Positions 15,489-20,829 of a stretch of DNA of 38,540 nt are shown in pieces. The position numbers and the translations under genes were made by a program. Source of the DNA: a virus; IMG/VR virus record IMGVR_UViG_3300037054_000098, positions 1 through 38,540 of that record; one strand, 5' to 3'. The notes under the pieces were generated by a model that saw only the letters and a program-made list of their open reading frames with translations, was not told the origin of the DNA and searched no databases. Position 1 is the first letter of the stretch. The number at the start of each line of letters is the position of its first letter.

Positions 15489-16163
15489 CTAACCTTTTAT
15501 GTCTGATTTTGGCTCAAACTTCTGGCACCATCCTCCGGGTTGTATTAATCCAACAACAATTTCACAACCATTAGGTGTTTGAAAGTTTATACAACCACTG
15601 CACTTATCTTTTCCTTTAGCCACATCTTCATACTTAACATCTTCCTTTGTGTATCTCTCGTGAACATTTTCTGTAGTTCCTTTCCACAAAAGGTTTCGCC
15701 AGTTAGTTTGTATAAAAGATTGGATACCCTGTTTAGGGTCATATGGTGGGTAAATCGTTTTAAACTTTTTTTCACTCTGTAAGAATCCGTTGGGCATTTC
15801 ACCAATGGTTCTTAGATAGCCTAATATGATACTAGGGCCACGAGAATGGCCCTGATTACAATGTACCAAAATTGGTACATCTTCTTCTTGATATTTTTTT
15901 ATAAACTCTAGTGCAGCATTAATAACTTGTTTAGGAATAAGGGCGGGGGTATCCGGGTCAATTAAATTTAAATGACGGACATTACCACGATCAACATAGT
16001 AAAACTCATCACCTTTAGGAGCAGAACGTCCAGTATATTTTAACTCTGTTCTGTGTCCGTGTGGGCCATCTTTGGCAGCAACTAAAATTGGCCAACCTTT
16101 TTCAGCAGCAGTTTCATGATCGCTATCATTTCCGAGGAATAGATTTTTTATTATCTCCTGCAT
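15489..16163 (-). CDS. Dual-specificity protein phosphatase with Cys-rich tail
   Basis: 224 aa. The PTP/DSP loop VHCNQGHSRGPSI gives H-C-x5-R with catalytic Cys near residue 101; a general-acid Asp is likely in NLIDPDTPAL. The N-terminus IIKNLFLGN is the usual DSP opening. A C-terminal extension, DKCSGCINFQTPNGC...PGGWCQKFEP, places four cysteines as in small HiPIP-like or metal-binding domains. It should dephosphorylate Ser/Thr/Tyr or nucleotide-like substrates in the host cell. Its gene overlaps the membrane-protein gene upstream by 38 nt. The combination of domains is unusual. Confidence 0.82.
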   Translation of the reverse strand: MQEIIKNLFLGNDSDHETAAEKGWPILVAAKDGPHGHRTELKYTGRSAPKGDEFYYVDRGNVRHLNLIDPDTPALIPKQVINAALEFIKKYQEEDVPILVHCNQGHSRGPSIILGYLRTIGEMPNGFLQSEKKFKTIYPPYDPKQGIQSFIQTNWRNLLWKGTTENVHERYTKEDVKYEDVAKGKDKCSGCINFQTPNGCEIVVGLIQPGGWCQKFEPKSDIKG

Positions 16164-16338
16164 TCAATTCCTCTTTAATCAACGTACCACCATCTTGCAT
16201 ACACCAACCCAACTCAGGGACATAGGTAATTCCGGGGCCAAGATTTTCTTTCTTTACTGGTTGTATAAGTTTCTTTCCATACAAAGCGTCAATGCTTAAA
16301 AATATAGCACATACTAACAGTACCAATATAACTGTCAT
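16126..16338 (-). CDS. Small membrane-anchored protein
   Basis: 70 aa. MTVILVLLVCAIFLSIDALYG is one transmembrane segment or uncleaved signal, followed by a short polar domain with PGITYVPELGWCMQDGG. The RBS is GGAGGGTTT before ATG. It overlaps the phosphatase start by 38 nt, suggesting coupling. Spanin-like size, but no lipobox or proline-rich stretch. Function unknown. Confidence 0.55.
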   Translation of the reverse strand: MTVILVLLVCAIFLSIDALYGKKLIQPVKKENLGPGITYVPELGWCMQDGGTLIKEELNAGDNKKSIPRK

Positions 16339-16352
16339 AAACCCTCCTTGGG

Positions 16353-16517
16353 TTATGCACCATCATCATTTTCCTTAAACCAATCTGATTTCTTCAAAGG
16401 TTGAACTAACTTTCCACTTTTACCAACTTCATAGAAGTTAGACCAAATCTTATCCCATTCTTCTTGATTAATATGATCACTGCATGGAAGAGTAAAGCTA
16501 GGTTGTAAGTATCTCAT
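16353..16517 (-). CDS. Hypothetical 54-aa protein
   Basis: Start ATG 16517 follows GGAGGGGTAAT; the longer frame overlaps the preceding gene and lacks an RBS. MRYLQPSFTLPCSDHINQ... with an acidic C-terminus ending ENDDGA. No family recognised. It is in line with the minus-strand operon. Confidence 0.55.
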   Translation of the reverse strand: MRYLQPSFTLPCSDHINQEEWDKIWSNFYEVGKSGKLVQPLKKSDWFKENDDGA

Positions 16518-16518
16518 A

Positions 16519-16854
16519 TTACCCCTCCAGAATACTACTATCAATCTCTGGTACTTCTTCGCCGCTCTCCATGGCCTCAAAGTATTTCTTAAGTGCCTCC
16601 GCAGCTTTTATATCCATAGAATTTTGAGGAAATTGTTTTGGTTTCCCATCATCAGTTTTATCTAACCAGTAAACTTTCTGACTAGAACCAAAATTAGCGA
16701 CAATAAGTTGAAGTAGTATTGCTTTTTCATTCTTATCATCTGCATCGAGCCACAAACGTAGCATTTCTGCTAACATCCGTCTATTTGGTGATAGCCGATC
16801 ATCTTTAAGAATCTTATTCAAGACTCCTATGTGTTTATCCCCCTTTTTACGCAC
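16519..16854 (-). CDS. Hypothetical helical protein
   Basis: 111 aa, charged and mostly helical (KDDRLSPNRRMLAEMLRLWL, IKAAEALKKYFEAMESGEE), no cysteine, no signal peptide. It ends 2 nt before the start of the 54-aa gene. Not recognised. Confidence 0.55.
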   Translation of the reverse strand: MRKKGDKHIGVLNKILKDDRLSPNRRMLAEMLRLWLDADDKNEKAILLQLIVANFGSSQKVYWLDKTDDGKPKQFPQNSMDIKAAEALKKYFEAMESGEEVPEIDSSILEG

Positions 16855-16863
16855 GATGATCCT

Positions 16864-17334
16864 TTAGAATCCTTGATAAACTAACTGTTCATTACTAGGG
16901 GCCACTTTGTTCCAATCGGTAACATAGGCATCATAGGTCTGATACTTAGCCGATTTCATTGCAGTTGGGCCTTTCAATTCAGAAATAACTGTTTCTGTTC
17001 CTTGTACAAAGATGTTAACTAAATCTTGACACTTTGCATTACAATTAGGAACGTCCTTTGCATCTTGCCCAAGTTGTGGTAGAAGTGCAATTACATTTGC
17101 TTTCCAATTTGCACCAACATTCCATGCGTTAAGAATAGCACTACCATCAGCAACAAATTTAGTCCCACTCCATGTAGGGTTAACTTCTGCCATGGTAAGC
17201 TCAAATGTAGTAATGGCTCCTTGTAAAAGAACTTTAATTGTGTTTGGATTTGGGGGGGTTGTACCTTTACCACAGCCAACTGCACCAACCATAAGCACTA
17301 GTGATAAAATGGAAACTAAAATTTTATTAAACAT
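16864..17334 (-). CDS. Lipoprotein
   Basis: 156 aa. MFNKILVSILSLVLMVGAVGC carries a hydrophobic signal and a lipobox ending in Cys21, so the mature protein should be lipid-anchored. The mature part is Pro/Thr-rich at first (GTTPPNPNT), then helical with a Cys pair in PNCNAKCQDL. The RBS GGAGAATA is formed by the end of the JAB gene, which overlaps the ATG as TAATG. Phage lipoproteins of this size may block superinfection or act in lysis; neither is shown here. Confidence 0.7.
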   Translation of the reverse strand: MFNKILVSILSLVLMVGAVGCGKGTTPPNPNTIKVLLQGAITTFELTMAEVNPTWSGTKFVADGSAILNAWNVGANWKANVIALLPQLGQDAKDVPNCNAKCQDLVNIFVQGTETVISELKGPTAMKSAKYQTYDAYVTDWNKVAPSNEQLVYQGF

Positions 17335-17765
17335 TATTCTCCTTCTTCATATTGAATCTTGCATGGCAACCCCGAATCTAGAGTCCAAAAATAAACTACT
17401 GTTTTTCTATCTTTAGGGGTTGTACTACAAATACCTAGAATTTTATACCCACACTTTTTACTCTCTCTATAATCTGTGGGACTCATTACTGGTGGATAGT
17501 TGATGTGGGTATGAATTGAACCGATTATCTTCTTATTTAATTCTTTTGCCCGTTTCACTGCATAGTCTACATCTTCTTGTGACCATTCGGCAGCATTGGG
17601 TTTTTGTATTTTGTAATTTTTAGGATATATGAATTCTTTTATGGTAGTAACATTTTCAGACTCTGTGCCTATACAATAAGCTTCTATTTCATTATCAGAG
17701 TCTAATGCGAGCCTTCTGAAATATGCTAGGTCAGCACGTTTAAGTTTTATTTTATGTGCTGCCAT
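17334..17765 (-). CDS. Stand-alone JAB/MPN (JAMM) metalloprotease
   Basis: 143 aa. The JAMM signature GSIHTHINYPPVMSPTDYR (H-x-H-x7-S-x2-D) is intact, with a likely catalytic Glu near residue 28 (NEIEAYCIG). The protein is a bare domain of the size of prokaryotic JAB isopeptidases. These remove ubiquitin-like modifiers or process tail assembly proteins (the lambda K type has an added NlpC domain that is absent here). It is translationally coupled to the lipoprotein gene. A tail role is not indicated because no tail genes are near; removal of host defence conjugates is a reasonable alternative. Confidence 0.8.
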   Translation of the reverse strand: MAAHKIKLKRADLAYFRRLALDSDNEIEAYCIGTESENVTTIKEFIYPKNYKIQKPNAAEWSQEDVDYAVKRAKELNKKIIGSIHTHINYPPVMSPTDYRESKKCGYKILGICSTTPKDRKTVVYFWTLDSGLPCKIQYEEGE

Positions 17766-18043
17766 AGAGATTCACAAAATAAGCCAGCCCCCGACTAGTT
17801 GAACCATTGGTTACGTACTCTCACGTTGACTGGCTTGATATTGCCTCAATAGAGGCATAACGCGACTTGTTAGCGTACTAATGCATGTTACGTGCGCGTT
17901 CGTTGTAAACTTTTTGATAGAGCTTTATGGTTTCCCCGGAGTCCGGTGACGATGGCCCAAATCGGATAGTTATAACACTCGATCCAAAGACCGTTAACCT
18001 ATTGCTCACTAACCCGACTCTATCTGAAACTCCTCAAAATCAA
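17766..18043. other. Noncoding, hairpin-rich stretch before tRNA-Trp
   Basis: There is no plausible gene in about 280 nt. It contains AAGCCAG...CTGGCTT closing a 50-nt loop near 17780-17837, then TGCCTC-AATA-GAGGCA, then CCGG-AGT-CCGG near 17938, and GGATAGT...ATCC near 17970. Lying in a tRNA cluster, it may be a structured RNA or remnants of tRNA genes; no tRNA scores by eye. Confidence 0.5.
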
Positions 18044-18117
18044 TGGCGCGTCAAGTAGGATTTGAACCTACAACTCATGCTTTTGGAGAGCAGTATTTTG
18101 CTTGCTACTATTGACGT
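18044..18117 (-). tRNA. tRNA-Trp (CCA)
   Basis: 74 nt with encoded CCA. Acceptor ACGTCAA/TTGACGC pairs except for A1-C72; discriminator G. Anticodon loop CTCCAAA gives CCA. T arm GTAGG-TTCAAAT-CCTAC. The terminal mismatch is unusual but the rest is sound. Confidence 0.85.
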
Positions 18118-18125
18118 TCAAATTT

Positions 18126-18199
18126 TGGTGGATAAGGAGAGAATCGAACTCTCATCTTTCCGGTGCAAGCGGAGGGTTTTCCCATTAAACTACAGACCC
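18126..18199 (-). tRNA. tRNA-Ala (UGC)
   Basis: 74 nt with encoded CCA. Acceptor GGGTCTG/CTTATCC keeps the G3-U70 pair that defines alanine identity but has mismatches at positions 5 and 6. Anticodon loop CTTGCAC gives UGC. T arm GAGAG-TTCGATT-CTCTC. Confidence 0.82.
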
Positions 18200-18270
18200 A
18201 CAATAGGGCCATAGTAGACCCTAACTAGGTATCGCTCGACTTGCGGCTCGAATTTGATTAAAGTAATTCA

Positions 18271-18486
18271 TTAGAACCATCCCATAACCATGTTAAACAA
18301 CCTATGCATATGTGGTGTACTTCCTAAAAAGGAACTTAAAAGCCAAATCAACATACAAATTACTAACACCACAAGAACCACAGTTCCTATACCACGAAAT
18401 TCGGCTGGAACTGCATGAGTCAAAATATACCACAAACCCCATAACACTAATGCAGCTATGAGAACATAAATCAGTAGATCAATCAT
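18271..18486 (-). CDS. Holin-like small membrane protein
   Basis: 71 aa with two strong transmembrane segments: LLIYVLIAALVLWGLWYIL near the N-terminus and GTVVLVVLVICMLIWLLSSF in the middle, joined by a short polar loop, plus a short C-terminus. Size and topology match class II holins. The RBS is AAAGGAACTGT before ATG. A hairpin followed by U-rich sequence stands just upstream (18516). Assignment rests on topology only; any small membrane protein would look similar. Confidence 0.55.
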   Translation of the reverse strand: MIDLLIYVLIAALVLWGLWYILTHAVPAEFRGIGTVVLVVLVICMLIWLLSSFLGSTPHMHRLFNMVMGWF

Positions 18487-18515
18487 ACAGTTCCTTTCAG
18501 AAACTTAAAAAGAAA

Positions 18516-18563
18516 GCGGATTTACACAGGGCATCAATTGCCCTATGGGAGGAGAAAATCCGC
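18516..18563 (-). terminator. Two-tier hairpin with U-run upstream of the holin-like gene
   Basis: On the minus strand GGCGGATTT pairs with AAATCCGC (18563-18556 with 18523-18516), enclosing an inner hairpin AGGGCA-ATTGA-TGCCCT. It is followed by TTTCTTTTT, as in an intrinsic terminator. The 11-nt internal loop contains CTCCTCCC, an anti-Shine-Dalgarno-like tract. It lies 30 nt before the holin-like start, so it could act as an attenuator. Confidence 0.6.
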
Positions 18564-18813
18564 CTTCTACGTTCGTTCTACAAGGACTCCCCCTGAGGCT
18601 TACTATCTTCTTTTTCTATCTATACTTAGTATATCACACTGATTCCTCACAGCAGCACTATTTAGACAATAATCAACTAGTAATTACTTTTAACCTGTTG
18701 ATTCTAAAGAAGATAAAATTTATTTTCTGGTTTACCATATTTACCAAAAAGTACATCTTAAATTCCACTAATGTCTGTAAGTTGTTGATTCTAAAGGGGT
18801 CAGATTTTAAGAA

Positions 18814-18899
18814 TGGTAGCCGATCTCGGACTTGAACCGAGAAGCCAATAAAGGCGCAGCCTCTTAAGGGCTGTGTGTTTGCGATTTCACCAATCGGCC
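18814..18899 (-). tRNA. tRNA-Leu (UAA)
   Basis: 86 nt, class II, CCA encoded. Acceptor GGCCGAT/ATCGGCT (G1-U72), discriminator A. Anticodon arm CAGCC-CTTAAGA-GGCTG gives UAA. The variable arm contains GCC-TTTATT-GGC. T arm CTCGG-TTCAAGT-CCGAG. Confidence 0.93.
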
Positions 18900-18900
18900 A

Positions 18901-18991
18901 TGGTACGGGTAGAGGGAGTCGAACCCTCAAGGAGTTTATAGTTCCTACAAGTTCCTAAAACTTGCGTGTACGCCAGTGCCACCTTACCCGT
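18901..18991 (-). tRNA. tRNA-Leu (UAG)
   Basis: 91 nt, class II, CCA encoded. Acceptor ACGGGTA/TACCCGT, discriminator A. Anticodon arm CAAGT-TTTAGGA-ACTTG gives UAG. Variable arm AGGA...TCCT. T arm GAGGG-TTCGACT-CCCTC. It lies one base from tRNA-Leu(UAA). Confidence 0.93.
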
Positions 18992-18993
18992 AA

Positions 18994-19008
18994 ACGTATT
19001 AAATACGT
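18994..19008. promoter_or_regulatory. Palindromic operator-like site ACGTATTAAATACGT
   Basis: A perfect palindrome of the recurrent 15-bp family, immediately 5' of tRNA-Leu(UAG) on the minus strand. Confidence 0.5.
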
Positions 19009-19126
19009 TCCCCTAGAATCATCTAGACGTACTAATCTCCTCTCGTCAAAACTAATATTTTCTAGTTTAAAATAGGTTTACTAGATAAAGTAGTGTAACC
19101 TATTGATTCTATTGAATATTAGAGTC

Positions 19127-19249
19127 TCAGACTACTAGAGGTAAGTCTTTAGTAGTAATGGCAATAGCTGCACTCTCCGGTTCTACACCTGTTTGTGCCC
19201 TAACTGACCATGATCTTTTAAATGACATTTGACGGATGATGGGAGACAT
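19127..19249 (-). CDS. Possible 40-aa ORF in the noncoding leader
   Basis: An ATG frame MSPIIRQMSFKRSWSV..., ending TTKDLPLVV, lies in an otherwise gene-free 500-nt transcript. The RBS is weak (GGTGGG). Listed because the region is transcribed by a strong promoter and holds no other frame on this strand. It may be fortuitous. Confidence 0.25.
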   Translation of the reverse strand: MSPIIRQMSFKRSWSVRAQTGVEPESAAIAITTKDLPLVV

Positions 19250-19509
19250 ATACACCCACCACAGAGGACTTTAGAATCACAACAAACCTGTAAACTTTAT
19301 AACAGTCAAACATGTTGCTATCTTGTGGAGGAACTCTACCTATACCCACATGCCTCAGGACGTGATTCGATACCGTTGCCCCGATAGAACCTTTTCAGGA
19401 AAGACCAGTCTTTGGTTGCTATTACTCGATACGCACGTTGTTTATTGGGAAAAGGATTACGTAGAACCAACCCGCAGCTTTCGCTACCTTACCTTCAATT
19501 GTAAGTTTA

Positions 19510-19538
19510 ACTATACACCTATTATAACACCTTGTCAA
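19510..19538 (-). promoter_or_regulatory. Sigma70-type promoter, minus strand
   Basis: -35 TTGACA (19538-19533), 17-nt spacer, -10 TATAGT (19515-19510). Transcription should start near 19503 and run leftwards through the noncoding region, the tRNA-Leu pair and on to the holin-like gene. Confidence 0.75.
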
Positions 19539-19582
19539 GCCTAAAGTTGCTATTTTTGAAAATATTTTTATCTTGTTGAAAA

Positions 19583-19658
19583 TGGTGGGTTTGGCAGGAA
19601 TCGAACCTGCGTCATTCGGCTTAAAGGGCCGTTGCAGTTGCCTCTATGCGACAAACCC
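19583..19658 (-). tRNA. tRNA-Lys (UUU)
   Basis: 76 nt, CCA encoded. Acceptor GGGTTTG/CAAACCC, discriminator A. Anticodon loop CCTTTAA gives UUU; stem CGGC/GCCG with an A-A mismatch at its base. T arm GCAGG-TTCGATT-CCTGC. Its first 15 nt double as the last codons of the HNH gene. Confidence 0.9.
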
Positions 19659-20102
19659 AATATTTAAAATGCCAGAATCAAACTCAATATGATGGTTTGG
19701 GCACAATCCAATTAAATTGTCTAAACTGTTTACAATACCAAGTTTAGTGTGTTCATTAAATTTTGCTACAGGTTTTATATGACAACAATCAACTCGAAAT
19801 GTATATTTACAAATTTTGCATTTATCTAATAATCCTGCATCTTTGGCAATTCTTCTGGCATGAGTTCTAATTCGAGTACGGGCATTTTTTAAAATTCCTA
19901 TTGGAGTGTTTAAATTTAAAACACTTGATTTATAACATTCAGTACAATATTTAAACTTTGATTGTATTAGAATGTTACATAGATCACACTTTTTAGTTCT
20001 TAAACGTTTGATAACAACTTTGTTATTATAAGTTGCAGCACAACTTCTTGAACAAAACTTACTGTTATTGGTGTTTATACTACATGTTAAACATTTATTC
20101 AT
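19644..20102 (-). CDS. HNH endonuclease between two tRNA genes
   Basis: 152 aa with two N-terminal zinc-finger-like blocks (CLTCSINTNNSKFCSRSC; CDLCNILIQSKFKYCTECY), a basic middle (RTRIRTHARRIAKDAG), then an HNH domain: CKICKYTFRVDCCHIKPVAKF, SLDNLIGLCPNHHIEFDSG. The last codons (GFVA-stop) are the 5' end of tRNA-Lys, so the gene is inserted flush against the tRNA. Typical of mobile HNH genes that settle in tRNA clusters. Confidence 0.85.
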   Translation of the reverse strand: MNKCLTCSINTNNSKFCSRSCAATYNNKVVIKRLRTKKCDLCNILIQSKFKYCTECYKSSVLNLNTPIGILKNARTRIRTHARRIAKDAGLLDKCKICKYTFRVDCCHIKPVAKFNEHTKLGIVNSLDNLIGLCPNHHIEFDSGILNIGFVA

Positions 20103-20118
20103 GTTTTCCTTTTAAATA

Positions 20119-20193
20119 TGGTAGGCCCACCACGAATCGAACGTGGGAATCCAGCTTCAAAGGCTAGTGTCTTACCAATTAAACGATAGGCCA
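20119..20193 (-). tRNA. tRNA-Gln (UUG)
   Basis: 75 nt, CCA encoded. Acceptor TGGCCTA/TGGGCCT with a weak U1-U72 position, as glutamine tRNAs tolerate; discriminator A. Anticodon arm CTAGC-CTTTGAA-GCTGG gives UUG. T arm CCACG-TTCGATT-CGTGG. Confidence 0.88.
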
Positions 20194-20197
20194 ACAG

Positions 20198-20335
20198 TTA
20201 GATATCATCACATCTATCTTGATAACAATCATCACAAAGGTTCATTTCAATTGTCTCATTGTTTATCTCTAAAGCATATGGATCAACAGTTTCTCTAACA
20301 TCAGGTTTATCTTTATAACAAGAATCACAAATCAT
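20198..20335 (-). CDS. 45-aa zinc-ribbon-like protein
   Basis: MICDSCYKDKPDVRE...MNLCDDCYQDRCDDI has two CxxC knuckles about 33 residues apart, a minimal zinc ribbon. RBS TGGAGGAGAA before ATG 20335, which overlaps the RNase HI stop as ATGA. It is cotranscribed with RNase HI. Function unknown. Confidence 0.7.
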   Translation of the reverse strand: MICDSCYKDKPDVRETVDPYALEINNETIEMNLCDDCYQDRCDDI

Positions 20336-20763
20336 TTCTCCTCCAAATGTTTCTTTGATAATTCATCAGCTTCTGTATTTTGCTCTCTAGGTATCCACTC
20401 AAATGTAATTTTAGCACCACGTTTTCTCAAATTCACACACAATATTAATGCCTTTTTAGCATAATCAACATATGTCCCATTACGAACCTTCCATCTTCGA
20501 CTCATCTGATTGATGACTAAGTTACTGTCACCAAAGACGTTTAAATTAACCCCTGTAACATCGTATTTTGAAAATTCTTGTAGCCCTTGACAAAGTGCCT
20601 CATACTCTGCTACATTGTTAGACATACCGTTTCCTGTTCCAAATACTGCATGTTGAGAGGCTACAAGTTCCCCACTATTATGAAGGGTAAAGCCATACGC
20701 AGCAACACCATTGGGGTTGGGCCAACATGAACCATCAAAATGCAGTGTGTAAACGGGGTACAT
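20332..20763 (-). CDS. rnhA: Ribonuclease HI
   Basis: 143 aa. The four acidic residues of the RNase H active site are visible: LHFDGSCWPNPNG (Asp), NVAEYEALCQGL (Glu), NVFGDSNLVINQ (Asp) and NTEADELSKKH (Asp). It degrades RNA in RNA-DNA hybrids, for primer removal with the divergent DNA polymerase. ATG 20763 is exactly where transcription should begin (promoter at 20770), so the mRNA is probably leaderless; there is no RBS. Confidence 0.93.
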   Translation of the reverse strand: MYPVYTLHFDGSCWPNPNGVAAYGFTLHNSGELVASQHAVFGTGNGMSNNVAEYEALCQGLQEFSKYDVTGVNLNVFGDSNLVINQMSRRWKVRNGTYVDYAKKALILCVNLRKRGAKITFEWIPREQNTEADELSKKHLEEK

Positions 20764-20769
20764 AAGACA

Positions 20770-20797
20770 AGTATAACAGATTCAATAAAAAAGTCAA
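20770..20797 (-). promoter_or_regulatory. Sigma70-type promoter of rnhA, leaderless
   Basis: -35 TTGACT (20797-20792), 16-nt spacer, -10 TATACT (20775-20770). The expected start (+7 from the -10) is the A of the rnhA ATG. Confidence 0.75.
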
Positions 20798-20829
20798 GCC
20801 CCTTGCAAAAATAATTTGGATGTGATAGG

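Larger units (their letters stand above)
18992..19509 (-). ncRNA. Gene-free transcribed region ahead of the Leu tRNAs
   Basis: About 500 nt downstream of the promoter at 19510. The first 60 nt of RNA include GTAGC-GAAA-GCTGC, a GNRA tetraloop hairpin, and further on AAAGAC..GTCTTT and CTATCG...GGTATCG pairs. It also holds two copies of the AGAATCA motif (19103, 19269). No convincing gene apart from a weak 40-aa frame. It may be a long tRNA leader or an independent noncoding RNA. Confidence 0.4.

Noticed and set aside
18545-18835. 96-aa plus-strand frame with GGAGG near its start
   Set aside because: It crosses a hairpin and the end of tRNA-Leu; the GGAGG lies after the ATG.
19323-19544. 73-aa plus-strand frame in the noncoding leader
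   Set aside because: Opposite to the strong minus-strand promoter, no RBS, composition unlike coding DNA.
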